A DNA stretch of 64,000 nt from GCA-2728135 sp002728135 (GTDB lineage Bacteria; Pseudomonadota; Alphaproteobacteria; UBA828): positions 1 through 64,000 of the forward strand of contig CAXEND010000001.1 of NCBI GenBank assembly GCA_963997635.1, given 5' to 3'. Made by a program: the position numbers and the translations under genes. This document shows positions 1 to 8,379 of this stretch, in pieces; position 1 is the stretch's first letter, and the number at the start of each line of letters is the position of its first letter. Under the pieces are notes generated by a model. The model ran no database searches. It saw only the letters and a program-made list of their open reading frames with translations, and had not been told where the DNA came from.

Positions 1-160
1 TAGTCTTTTTTGCTGTTACGGCAGTCTTTTTTGCTGTTACGGCAGTCTTTTTAGCCTTAACTGATGATTTTGCTTTATTGAGTTTATTTTTAATCTTACT
101 TGGTTTTGATGAAGCTTTGGACGCTCTACCTTTTGTTTTACTAGGTTTTAATATAGCCAT
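1..160 (-). CDS. Lys/Ala-rich N-terminal fragment of a protein cut by the window edge (possibly CarD/CdnL family)
   Basis: An ATG at 158-160 opens a minus-strand frame that stays open to base 1, giving about 53 residues and no stop. The visible part begins MAILKPSKTKGRASKA and is almost only Lys, Ala, Ser, Thr and Val, ending in repeats of AVTAKKT. It looks like a basic, disordered N-terminal tail, so no domain is visible. In many alphaproteobacteria the gene downstream of fdxA is the CarD/CdnL RNA-polymerase-binding regulator, which makes that the best positional guess, but nothing in the visible residues proves it. A histone H1-like basic protein is an alternative. Confidence 0.55.
   Translation of the reverse strand, partial: MAILKPSKTKGRASKASSKPSKIKNKLNKAKSSVKAKKTAVTAKKTAVTAKKT
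2..43 (-). repeat. 21-bp in-frame tandem repeat in the basic tail
   Basis: The 21-base unit agtcttttttgctgttacgg(c) occurs at 2-22 and again, identical, at 23-43, followed by a degenerate start of a third unit. Each unit encodes seven residues (AVTAKKT). The window edge cuts the array, so the true copy number is unknown. Identical units suggest recent expansion by slippage or unequal exchange. Confidence 0.8.
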
Positions 161-446
161 CTCTAAAGTCTTTCATTTTTTATGTTTATTTATATAAATG
201 GTCAGTTAATTAAATATCCAGAATCAGTAGTTTAAATTTTTGCTTTAGCATTGAATTTTATTTGCTAACAAAAGTTGATAAAGAATATTTCCCAATGGGC
301 TTGATATTGAATTTAGGAAGAAAGTGCTGCCCTCCAAGGATTTATATGTAGTAAATAAATCAGATAATTATTAAATTTAAACTTAAGACTCTAAAACGAA
401 TCACTATTATCATGATATGTTCACATATGTTCCTTTTTTGATCTAA
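161..446. other. Intergenic stretch of 286 bases without a recognisable feature
   Basis: Between fdxA and the truncated Lys-rich gene the sequence is AT-rich with frequent stops in all frames. I see no tRNA, no clear hairpin followed by a T-run and no convincing promoter. The promoter of the edge gene presumably lies here. Confidence 0.5.
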
Positions 447-788
447 TTAGGATTCGCCAGGCTCTTCAGAGAAAAATTTTTCAAACTTATCACTTTCATC
501 GCGGAAATCATCTGCATCTTCTGGAACATCACCTTTTCTGGTAATATTTGGCCAGCTTTCTGCATATTTCCTGTTAATTTCAAGCCACTTTAAAGACTCA
601 TCTTCACTGCCAGTGTCAGGTACGATTGCTTCAACCGGACATTCTGGCTCACAGACACCACAGTCGATACATTCATCCGGGTGAATGACAAGCATATTTT
701 CTCCTTCATAAAAGCAGTCAACAGGGCAAACTTCTACACAGTCTTGAAATTTGCACCGAATGCAAGCTTCAGTTACCAAATAGGTCAT
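447..788 (-). CDS. fdxA: Seven-iron ferredoxin FdxA
   Basis: A small soluble electron carrier with one [3Fe-4S] and one [4Fe-4S] cluster. The 113 residues carry Cys9, Cys12, Cys17, Cys21 and Cys25 in the first half and Cys40, Cys43, Cys46 and Cys50 in the second, the spacing of Azotobacter-type 7Fe ferredoxins. The acidic tail from about residue 60 is the usual extension of the FdxA family. A GAGGA ribosome site lies just before the ATG. The redox partner cannot be told from context; the gene is part of the alphaproteobacterial helicase-S4-fdxA neighbourhood and is probably expressed constitutively. Confidence 0.95.
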   Translation of the reverse strand: MTYLVTEACIRCKFQDCVEVCPVDCFYEGENMLVIHPDECIDCGVCEPECPVEAIVPDTGSEDESLKWLEINRKYAESWPNITRKGDVPEDADDFRDESDKFEKFFSEEPGES

Positions 789-925
789 GCATTCCTCATT
801 GCGTTATTTTCCCCTAAATACATAATCTCTATTAAACCTAAAATTAATTTTAGTCTAATCCAAGCGATTCGTAATAGTTTATTAATTAATCGTTAACATC
901 GGTTTTGCCAACTTTAAGTTTGTAA

Positions 926-1387
926 TTATTTTTGAGACCTAGCTTTAAGTGCTTGCCTCTTTGCCTCTGCACTTTCTGAATCAGTTATATGAAGTAAGCC
1001 AGTCAATTGTCTAATTAATGCAGATTCATATTTATCAAGGATACCATCTGCATAAACAACCTCCCATAGCATCTGAATCACCTGTTTTCTATCCGAAATA
1101 CTTACTGCATCATTGATAGATTGTGTAAATCTGTAAATATCAATTGCTTTTTCCTGTTCAAACTCGGCTTTTGTTAGAAGTAAATCGGATTCTTGCTCTG
1201 TTAAATTAAAATAATTCATAAGAACTTTTGTTATTGCTAGGCGTTCATTATCATCAAAGTTTTCATCCATAAGAGCCGCTTCCACAAGTAGGGCAGCTGC
1301 TCCAAGTTTCAACTTGTCATCAATTATATTTTTATTAGTTACCTCGGAGTTAGATTCTCCAAAGAATTTTTTAAATTTTTTTAACAT
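926..1387 (-). CDS. TerB-like (tellurite-resistance/DUF533-type) helical protein
   Basis: The 153-residue protein is an all-helical TerB-fold candidate: it has the paired pattern ALLVEAALMDENFDDNE near residues 33-49 and EVVYADGILDKYE near 108-120, two acidic loops after short helices that in TerB-type proteins bind metal. A basic, Phe/Lys-rich first ten residues could touch membrane or nucleic acid. Proteins of this type are common in alphaproteobacteria and have no settled function; actual tellurite resistance should not be assumed. It lies between the S4 protein and fdxA on the same strand and may be co-transcribed with them. Confidence 0.75.
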   Translation of the reverse strand: MLKKFKKFFGESNSEVTNKNIIDDKLKLGAAALLVEAALMDENFDDNERLAITKVLMNYFNLTEQESDLLLTKAEFEQEKAIDIYRFTQSINDAVSISDRKQVIQMLWEVVYADGILDKYESALIRQLTGLLHITDSESAEAKRQALKARSQK

Positions 1388-1514
1388 TGTGGCTGCCTAG
1401 CATAGGTATCTTATTTCCTCAACATTTATTAGATAATTTTAATAAAAACTTTTCTCATTATAGCTCATTAATAATTAAATTAATGTATTATTCGAATTAA
1501 CTAAATTATATGCT

Positions 1515-1805
1515 TTATAATTTTACTTCTTCAAATAAAGAAATCGAATTTTTTGCTGAAAGGCGAGTTTTTGGTATTTCAATTATCTTAATTACTATTA
1601 TCTTATTACCTTTTGGGAAGGTTAAAATATCATCTTTTTTTATTGTTGTATTTGCTTTTATAACTCTTACACCATTTACTCGAATAATTTGTTTTTTACA
1701 TAATTGCTGAGCCAAACCACGAGTGCGAAAAAATCTTGCGTGCCACAGCCATTTATCCAATCTGTTATGGTTTGCTGATAATGTTTTTTTAGAAATAATG
1801 CTCAC
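1515..1805 (-). CDS. S4-domain RNA-binding protein, Hsp15 (HslR)-like
   Basis: This 96-residue protein has the S4 fold signature RLDKWLWHARFFRTR at residues 15-29, followed by VRVNG-type turn (IRVNGVRV), as in Hsp15, which in E. coli recycles stalled 50S subunits carrying nascent chains. It begins at GTG 1803-1805, ten bases after the helicase stop, with an AGG upstream that overlaps the helicase end, so translation is probably coupled. Pairing with the SUV3-like helicase is widely conserved in alphaproteobacteria and suggests a role in RNA or ribosome metabolism. The C-terminal basic tail of longer Hsp15 proteins is short here. Confidence 0.85.
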   Translation of the reverse strand: MSIISKKTLSANHNRLDKWLWHARFFRTRGLAQQLCKKQIIRVNGVRVIKANTTIKKDDILTFPKGNKIIVIKIIEIPKTRLSAKNSISLFEEVKL

Positions 1806-1815
1806 ATGGAAAACC

Positions 1816-4314
1816 TTAATTTAATTCTAGATTAGAGAGTATAGAAAATGGAGAAGTTCTATCACTTGAGGTGTTTTTCATACTCTTTTGTATTTTTTTG
1901 ATTTTTCTATATCTTGGATTCTTTGAAATTTTTACAACGTCATTTTCATAACCAAAGGCCTTGATTACCCCAGTATAGTCTTTGCTGGGGCAAGCTAGAA
2001 TACCCATCAGCTTTCTATCTAAAGTGATAGGCCCATTCTTGGCTCGATGATGTAGGATTTGAGAAATACGTTCCGCTATATCTATGCGAATTACTCTTGG
2101 ACCTAGTGGTTCAAATCCAATAGATCTATAAAACTCATCTGGTATTCCTGGAGTTTTTATAAATGATGTACATGAGGAGTGAGGTTGAATAGGCGACCCC
2201 TTTTTATCATTATATACCCACCACAAAAGACCATTTAAGTTTCTTGCAAGTGGTTTAAGGCTAGAAGGCAAATAAACGGCTAATTTTCCAACACAAATGT
2301 CGTGTTTTTTTAATATTTTTCGTTCACTTTTGGTTAAATGCTTTAGAGTTTTATTTATATTATCTTTGGGTATAACAGACAAATTTTCTCTTAGCTGATA
2401 TGCTACTCCGGCTGTAGGCCCAGATAGAAACGAATCTTGCAAAGAAAACAAATGAAATAATTTCTTTCTGATTTCCTGCTTCAACCATTGATCAATCCGT
2501 GATGAAATTTTTTGGCGATCCCCATTATCCAAATTCTCGCTATTTAAAATAGCTACAGTTGGGTGTAAAATAGTCTGACTTTTTTTTAATTTTGCAATTG
2601 GGGTATCATTCCATAAAATTTTTCCAAAAAACTTATTGTTTATTTCTAGTTGTAGTGTGAAAAATTGATCTGGAGAATGCAAAATTTTGTTTGCATTACG
2701 TTTTATTTCTAAAGGTAAAACTCGTCTTATAGCGGAATTAATTGCTTTATCTGTTCTAATATCCTCATCAGGTGTAAATAGAAGACCCGATAATTTTCCT
2801 ACCTTATGACCTTCCACAATAACTTCACCATTATTTTTTACAGCCGATATAAGTTTTTTATTTCTTCTAATATCTCTTGTTAAGATACTAATTCGTTTAT
2901 CTACAAATCGTTGGGTCAGTTTTTTGTGTAGAGAATCAGAAAGTCGATCTTCTATGGATCTAGTTTTTTCTTGCCAATTTTTTGTATTAGCTAGCCAATT
3001 GTTTCTATGTGCAATATATGTCCAAGTTCTAATATGACTAATGCGGGCAGTAAGTGAATCAATATCTCCGTCCGTTCTATCTAGTTTTGAAAGGTGGCCA
3101 TTTACCCAATGATCTGGAAGGTTTCCGTAATCACATAAATTAAGGAAAACTTTTGAGATTAATGAAGCATGGTTTTCAGTCAGTGTTTTTGTAAAATCAG
3201 GAATTTGGCATGTTTCCCAAAATAATTTAAGGCTTTGAGAGCTATTTAAACGATCCCGAATTGTTTGATTAGCACTCAAGGTAGTTAGTATAGTTTGGTC
3301 GTCTGCGTCACCCTTACGTCTTAAGTTTGGATATGGTGGTGGAACTTCCAAGCTATTTATAAGGGCTTTTATAGAATGAAAATCAAGTTTGCTATTACGC
3401 CAAAATACTTGACGTATGGAAGGGAATCGATGTTCTTCGACGGCAGCAACACTTGCTTCATCAAATGATGGTATTTTATTAGTAGTACCAAATGTACCAT
3501 TTGTTAGATATCTGCCTGCTCGACCGGCTATTTGTGCAATTTCTGAATTAAAAAGTCGACGAGTAGAGTATCCATCAAATTTTTTATTTGAAGCAAATGC
3601 AACATGATTTAAATCCATATTTAAGCCCATTCCGATAGCATCGGTGGCAACCATATAATCAACTTCTCCAGATTGGTATAAATCTATTTGTGCATTTCTT
3701 GTCTGGGGACTCAAAGCTCCAAGCACAATAACACAACCCCCCTTTTGGGCTCTCAAAGATTCTGCTTGTTCATAAACTTGCTGTGCTGAAAAAGTTATTA
3801 CTGCACTTCGAGGCAATAATCTTCCAAGTTTATGATATCCGACACCTTCTAGTTTGGATAGGCGATCACGTTTTTTTATTGTAATCTCAGGTACGAGAGA
3901 TTTAAGAATAGGTCGAATTGTATCAGCACCCAAAAAAATAGTTTCAGATAACCCTCTTGCGTTTAAAATCCGCTCAGTAAAAATATGTCCTCGGTCACGG
4001 TCAGCGGCAAGTTGAACTTCATCTATAATGATGCAATCAACTTTGCGGTCGAGGGGCATAGCCTCAACTGTGCAAACATAAAATTTTGGATTCTCAGGGA
4101 TTAGTTTTTCTTCACCGGTTATCAGAGCAACTTCATAAGGTAGTTTTTTAGTAAGTAAACGTTCATAGACTTCTCTTGCTAATAGACGAAGAGGTAGCCC
4201 AATCATCCCTGTTTGGTGGCATAGCATTCTCTCTATAGCAAAATGTGTTTTGCCAGTATTTGTAGGGCCTAAGATTGCAGAGATCTTTGTTTTTGATTTA
4301 GGCAAATGTCGCAT
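1816..4314 (-). CDS. SUV3-like DEAD/DEAH superfamily 2 RNA helicase
   Basis: The 832-residue protein resembles mitochondrial SUV3 and its alphaproteobacterial relatives. Walker A is GPTNTGKTH at about residues 16-24, the Walker B box is IIDEVQ near 96-101, and motif VI appears as QIAGRAGRY near 263-271. The rest is a long, lysine-rich C-terminal region typical of the alphaproteobacterial form. It probably unwinds RNA as part of degradation or ribosome quality control. It is divergent from htpG, with 134 bases between the starts, and leads the S4 gene. I see no frameshift or missing helicase motif. Confidence 0.9.
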   Translation of the reverse strand: MRHLPKSKTKISAILGPTNTGKTHFAIERMLCHQTGMIGLPLRLLAREVYERLLTKKLPYEVALITGEEKLIPENPKFYVCTVEAMPLDRKVDCIIIDEVQLAADRDRGHIFTERILNARGLSETIFLGADTIRPILKSLVPEITIKKRDRLSKLEGVGYHKLGRLLPRSAVITFSAQQVYEQAESLRAQKGGCVIVLGALSPQTRNAQIDLYQSGEVDYMVATDAIGMGLNMDLNHVAFASNKKFDGYSTRRLFNSEIAQIAGRAGRYLTNGTFGTTNKIPSFDEASVAAVEEHRFPSIRQVFWRNSKLDFHSIKALINSLEVPPPYPNLRRKGDADDQTILTTLSANQTIRDRLNSSQSLKLFWETCQIPDFTKTLTENHASLISKVFLNLCDYGNLPDHWVNGHLSKLDRTDGDIDSLTARISHIRTWTYIAHRNNWLANTKNWQEKTRSIEDRLSDSLHKKLTQRFVDKRISILTRDIRRNKKLISAVKNNGEVIVEGHKVGKLSGLLFTPDEDIRTDKAINSAIRRVLPLEIKRNANKILHSPDQFFTLQLEINNKFFGKILWNDTPIAKLKKSQTILHPTVAILNSENLDNGDRQKISSRIDQWLKQEIRKKLFHLFSLQDSFLSGPTAGVAYQLRENLSVIPKDNINKTLKHLTKSERKILKKHDICVGKLAVYLPSSLKPLARNLNGLLWWVYNDKKGSPIQPHSSCTSFIKTPGIPDEFYRSIGFEPLGPRVIRIDIAERISQILHHRAKNGPITLDRKLMGILACPSKDYTGVIKAFGYENDVVKISKNPRYRKIKKIQKSMKNTSSDRTSPFSILSNLELN

Positions 4315-4371
4315 AGAGATTAAATCTAATATAAAAAAAATAAATTGTAATAGTTCATTATAAAATCATAC

Positions 4372-4399
4372 CTTGAAGATTTTGTATTAACACCCATAT
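4372..4399 (+). promoter_or_regulatory. Candidate RpoH (sigma-32) heat-shock promoter of htpG
   Basis: CTTGAA at 4372-4377 is followed, after 15 bases, by CCCATAT at 4393-4399. This fits the sigma-32 consensus (CTTGAA, about 14 bases, CCCCATNT) better than a sigma-70 promoter. Transcription would start near 4405, giving a leader of roughly 40 bases. htpG is a known RpoH target in proteobacteria. Confidence 0.65.
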
Positions 4400-4420
4400 C
4401 TGGCGCAAGTGTGGGTGTTA
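4388..4420. repeat. 9-bp perfect inverted repeat overlapping the htpG promoter
   Basis: TAACACCCA (4388-4396) and TGGGTGTTA (4412-4420) are exact inverses separated by 15 bases. The left arm covers the presumed -10 element, so most of the palindrome would be DNA rather than mRNA secondary structure. It is not the CIRCE element bound by HrcA. A repressor operator is possible; a chance palindrome is the alternative. Confidence 0.6.
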
Positions 4421-4448
4421 GATTGGTAACCAATGGCGAGGTAATATA

Positions 4449-6371
4449 ATGAGCGATAAACAAAAAATACAGTCAGACTCTAAAAAACAGTCTAGCAAGC
4501 CAGAAAAACATAAGTTTGAAGCAGAAGTTGGAAAACTATTAGATCTTATGATCAATAGTCTATATCAGGATAAAGAAATTTTTCTCCGAGAATTAATTTC
4601 AAATGCTTCTGATGCTTGCGATAAGGCTCGGTATAAAGCTTTAACTGACCCAAATCTTCTCGATAAAGACACAGAATTAAATGTTACGATAACCACTGAC
4701 AAGGCTGCAGGTATTCTAACAATTACTGATAATGGTATAGGTATGAGCCGAGAAGAGTTAATTGATAACCTTGGCACTATAGCAAAGTCTGGAACAGAGT
4801 CATTTGTTGCAAATCTTAAAAATCAAAAGAAAGAAGAGCCCCAGCTAATAGGCCGTTTTGGTGTTGGATTCTACTCAGCTTTTATGGTTGCAAACAAAGT
4901 TGAAGTTATTACCAGGCACGCCGAATCTTCTGAAGGTTATAAATGGGTATCAGATGGAAAGGGGGCTTTTAATATAGAACCATTTCCAGATGCTAAGCGA
5001 GGGGCAAAGATAATTCTTCATTTACGTAAGGCGGAAAAAGAGTTTTTAGATCCATTCAGAATAAAAGAAATCATTAAATCTTACTCTGACCATATTGATA
5101 TCCCAGTAAATTTTAATGAGGAAGGCAATGTACCTGAAATAATAAATAAAGCATCTGCAATATGGACCAGATCAAAAACAGAGATAAGTAACGAGTCTTA
5201 CGTGGATTTTTATAAGAATATTTCACATTCAACAGCAGAACCCTGGCGGACAATTCACATGCATGCTGAGGGAAAAATAGAATATACAGCATTGCTGTAT
5301 GTTCCAGATACTCCGCCTTTTGACCTTTTTGATGTAAAAAGGCAACACAAGGTTAAACTCTATGTTAGAAAGGTTTTTATTTCTGATGATTGTGAGGGCT
5401 TAATCCCAGCTTGGTTAAGGTTTCTGAGGGGAGTAGTTGACTCTTCTGATTTACCCCTAAACATTAGTAGGGAAACACTCCAGCATAATCCAATTTTATC
5501 CAAAATCAAAAACGGTTTGACAAAACGAGTGTTAGCAGAACTTAAAACCGCTGCAAAAGATAAATCAGCATACGAAGATTTTTGGAGAAACTTTGGTGCT
5601 GTGCTTAAAGAAGGTATTTATGAAGATCCAATAAATAAAGATAAAATAATAGAATTAGCTATGTTTAGATCAACATTAGATACTGATGTTTGGGTATCTT
5701 TGTCAGACTATATTTCACGAATGCCCGAAAAACAATCTTCAATTTACTATTTATCTGCTGAGAATGAGTTAACTGCTCGATCCAGCCCTCATCTTGAAGG
5801 TTTTAAAGCTCGTGGAATTGAAGTTCTAATAATGACAGACCCAGTAGATCAATTTTGGTTGCCAGTAGTAGGAACATGGAATGATAAGAAATTTCAATCA
5901 GTAACTCAGGGAAATATGGATTTAAGCGAATTTGAGCTACAAGATAAGACCTCAAGTTCTGATATAAAAAATGAATCACAAGGTGAAGTAGATAAGTTAA
6001 TTGCTGTAGTCAAACTTACCCTTGGCGATTCTGTAAAGGATGTAAGGTCATCTGAGCGTTTAACCGATAGCCCAGTTTGTTTGATAGCTGATACTGGTGA
6101 TGTTGATATTCATTTAGAACGCCTTTTACAGATTCACAAACAACCCGTCGAAGAACAACAGCGCGTGTTGGAAATAAACCCCAGACACGATATGATTCAG
6201 GGTCTTGCTGCAATGGTAAGTGAAGAAGGTTCATCAGATATTTTAACAGATGCAGCACACCTATTATTTGACCAAGCAAAGATTCTGGAGGGTCAAGCTT
6301 TGGGAGATCCAGTTGCGTTTACCCGTAGACTTTCCTCAATTTTATCTATAGGCCTTTTAAAGAAAACTTAA
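4449..6371 (+). CDS. htpG: Molecular chaperone HtpG (Hsp90)
   Basis: An ATP-driven cytosolic dimeric chaperone. The 640-residue length is normal for bacterial Hsp90. The N-terminal GHKL ATPase shows NASDACDK (about 50-57), DNGIGM (about 96-101) and GRFGVGFYS (about 137-145); the middle domain has the conserved SRETLQ motif near 340 that carries the catalytic Arg; the C-terminal dimerisation domain follows. A Lys/Ser/Gln-rich leader of about 22 residues precedes the fold. GAGG at 4437-4440 is well placed for the ATG. The upstream region has a heat-shock-type promoter, so induction by RpoH is likely. Confidence 0.97.
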   Translation: MSDKQKIQSDSKKQSSKPEKHKFEAEVGKLLDLMINSLYQDKEIFLRELISNASDACDKARYKALTDPNLLDKDTELNVTITTDKAAGILTITDNGIGMSREELIDNLGTIAKSGTESFVANLKNQKKEEPQLIGRFGVGFYSAFMVANKVEVITRHAESSEGYKWVSDGKGAFNIEPFPDAKRGAKIILHLRKAEKEFLDPFRIKEIIKSYSDHIDIPVNFNEEGNVPEIINKASAIWTRSKTEISNESYVDFYKNISHSTAEPWRTIHMHAEGKIEYTALLYVPDTPPFDLFDVKRQHKVKLYVRKVFISDDCEGLIPAWLRFLRGVVDSSDLPLNISRETLQHNPILSKIKNGLTKRVLAELKTAAKDKSAYEDFWRNFGAVLKEGIYEDPINKDKIIELAMFRSTLDTDVWVSLSDYISRMPEKQSSIYYLSAENELTARSSPHLEGFKARGIEVLIMTDPVDQFWLPVVGTWNDKKFQSVTQGNMDLSEFELQDKTSSSDIKNESQGEVDKLIAVVKLTLGDSVKDVRSSERLTDSPVCLIADTGDVDIHLERLLQIHKQPVEEQQRVLEINPRHDMIQGLAAMVSEEGSSDILTDAAHLLFDQAKILEGQALGDPVAFTRRLSSILSIGLLKKT

Positions 6372-6449
6372 AGTTTTATAATCTGGCTTTATTCAATGTA
6401 ATTGTAACTAGCTTTCCTGAATAGGGCAGCTTGGGTTAAACTATTATTG

Positions 6450-7118
6450 ATGCGAAAACTTTATCATATATGGCTATCGCCAACGTGCCGTGTTGCAAGA
6501 CTAGCTCTTGCCGAGAAGAAACTTGAATTCGACCTTGTACTTGAAAAAGTATGGGAGAGGAGGGAAGGTTTTTTAGTTTTAAATCCGTCTGGCAATGTAC
6601 CAATCCTTGAGGAATCAGATGGATCTATAGTTTCAGAGTGCATACCCATATGTGAATATTTGGATGAGGTATACCAATCTCCAACTTTATATGGTGAAGA
6701 TCCTCGAGCACGTGCTGAAGTTCGGCGGTTAGTAGCATGGTTTGGAGAAAAGTTTGATACAGAAGTTACTAGACATATTTATGGAGAAAAATTTGTTAAA
6801 CGTTTTCTCCAGCGTGGTGAGCCAAATTCAACAGCTATGCGTGCAGGTTTGACAAATATTAGAACACATCTTGAGTATATAGCTTACTTAGTTGATAGAA
6901 GAAGTTGGCTAGCAGGGGATCAATTTTCAATGGGTGATATTATGGCTGCTGCACAAATTAGTGTTATAGACTACTTTGGTGATGTACCTTGGGATGTTTC
7001 AAATAGTTCAAAAGATTGGTATGCAAGAGTAAAGTCCAGACCAAGTTTCCGTAGTGTTTTGACTGATTATATAGCTGGATTCCCACCTCCAAAGCATTAT
7101 GCAGACCTTGACTTCTAA
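6450..7118 (+). CDS. Glutathione S-transferase family protein
   Basis: The protein (222 residues from ATG 6450; an in-frame TTG lies one codon earlier) has an N-terminal thioredoxin-like domain with LSPTCRVARLAL at its active-site end and NVPILEESDGSIVSE, the cis-Pro and glutathione-binding stretch. The all-alpha C-terminal domain includes SMGDIMAAAQISVIDY near residue 165, the usual N-capping box. It would conjugate or reduce a substrate with glutathione; the substrate is unknown. The stop overlaps the start of queG by 20 bases, so the two are co-transcribed, an arrangement common in alphaproteobacteria. Confidence 0.9.
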   Translation: MRKLYHIWLSPTCRVARLALAEKKLEFDLVLEKVWERREGFLVLNPSGNVPILEESDGSIVSECIPICEYLDEVYQSPTLYGEDPRARAEVRRLVAWFGEKFDTEVTRHIYGEKFVKRFLQRGEPNSTAMRAGLTNIRTHLEYIAYLVDRRSWLAGDQFSMGDIMAAAQISVIDYFGDVPWDVSNSSKDWYARVKSRPSFRSVLTDYIAGFPPPKHYADLDF

Positions 7119-8265
7119 AAACCCGCAGAAAGATAATGAACTTTTAGTTCAAAAGCGTACAGCTGATATCAAAAATAAAGCCTTTGAGCTTGGTTTTAGT
7201 ATAATTGGTTTTGCTTCTCCTTACCCAACTTTAAAACAAAGTTCTGAAATGCGTAAGTTCATAGCTGAAGGTATGCAAGGTGATATGGATTGGTTGGCGA
7301 AGAGACTTGAGGCAAGAATTTCTCCAAAAGTTTTATGGCCTGAAACTCGAACTATAATTTCTTTAGGTTTAAACTATGGTCCAAAAGATAACCCCCTTCA
7401 AGGTTTATCATTCCCATCAAGAGGAGTAATATCAGTTTATGCAAGGGGGGGTGACTATCACGACGTTATTAAGTCAAAAACAAAACATTTAGCTAAGTGG
7501 CTTATCTCTCAATATGGAGGTGACGCAAAAATTTTTGTAGACACTGCTCCAGTAATGGAAAAGCCTATAGCACAAAAAGCTGGAATTGGCTGGCAGGGAA
7601 AACATACCAACTTGGTTTCACGAGAATTTGGTTCCTGGCTTTTCCTAGGTGAGATTTTTACTAATCTAAAATTAGAGATTAGTAGACCTTCCAAAGACAG
7701 ATGTGGAAAATGCATAAAATGTATTAATATCTGTCCAACAGATGCAATAGACAATTTTGGAAAAATTAATACAAAAAAATGTATTTCATATCTCACGATT
7801 GAATATAAAGGGCATATCTCATCTAAATACCGAAAGGCTATGGGAAATCGAATTTATGGTTGTGATGATTGCTTGGCTGTTTGTCCTTGGAATAAATTTG
7901 GAAGTCAAACTAATGAGAGTAGGTTTATACCAAAACCAGAGATGAGTTTGCCAAGAATCACAGAATTGCTTGCTCTAGATGACACTACATTTCGATCTAG
8001 ATTTTCAAAAAGTCCAATAAAGCGTATTGGTAGAGATCGTTTTATAAGAAATGTTTTAATAGCTGCAGGTAATAGCAATGATCAAAGTCTAGTTATTCCT
8101 GTGTATTCAAAATTAAGGGATCGTTCTTCTCTAGTAAGGGCTATGGCAGTATGGGCACTTGGATGTCTTTCATTAAACAAAGCATTAGATGCCAAAAAAA
8201 AATTCTTTTCTGAAGAAATGGATCAAGATGTAATTAGAGAATGGAAATCAATTAAAAACTTGTAG
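7099..8265 (+). CDS. queG: Epoxyqueuosine reductase QueG
   Basis: A cobalamin- and iron-sulfur-dependent enzyme that reduces epoxyqueuosine to queuosine in the wobble position of tRNAs. The 388 residues contain the catalytic region VDTAPVMEKPIAQKAGIGW (about 149-167), two ferredoxin clusters, CGKCIKCINICP and CDDCLAVCPW, and a HEAT-like helical tail that binds tRNA. The start overlaps the GST gene; no other plausible Met occurs before the conserved part. Its presence implies that the cell makes or salvages queuosine and has access to cobalamin. Confidence 0.95.
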   Translation: MQTLTSKNPQKDNELLVQKRTADIKNKAFELGFSIIGFASPYPTLKQSSEMRKFIAEGMQGDMDWLAKRLEARISPKVLWPETRTIISLGLNYGPKDNPLQGLSFPSRGVISVYARGGDYHDVIKSKTKHLAKWLISQYGGDAKIFVDTAPVMEKPIAQKAGIGWQGKHTNLVSREFGSWLFLGEIFTNLKLEISRPSKDRCGKCIKCINICPTDAIDNFGKINTKKCISYLTIEYKGHISSKYRKAMGNRIYGCDDCLAVCPWNKFGSQTNESRFIPKPEMSLPRITELLALDDTTFRSRFSKSPIKRIGRDRFIRNVLIAAGNSNDQSLVIPVYSKLRDRSSLVRAMAVWALGCLSLNKALDAKKKFFSEEMDQDVIREWKSIKNL

Positions 8266-8304
8266 AATTTAGTTTGTAAAAAAATTTCAAAACTAAATTG
8301 TTTT
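8266..8304 (+). terminator. Possible intrinsic terminator after queG
   Basis: AATTTAGTTT (8266-8275), immediately after the stop, and AAACTAAATT (8290-8299) form a perfect 10-bp inverted repeat with a 14-base loop, followed by GTTTTC. The stem is AT-only apart from one G-C pair and the T-run is short, so it may be a weak terminator or a 3' stability element. Confidence 0.45.
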
Positions 8305-8379
8305 CAACTATTATACTTTAACAAAGTATGAAAACTTCTAAAAATTTTAATTTTTTTGTCTATACTAAGAGGTGTAAAG

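Noticed and set aside
2..43. CRISPR-like repeat array
   Set aside because: The repeats are directly adjacent, in frame and coding; there are no spacers.
926..1387. Tellurite resistance determinant
   Set aside because: Only a TerB-like fold is seen; no terA, terC, terD or terZ genes are nearby, so a resistance role is unsupported.
4388..4448. RNA thermometer in the htpG leader
   Set aside because: No U-rich or ROSE-like stretch pairs with the GAGG ribosome site; the main palindrome overlaps the promoter and is mostly not transcribed.
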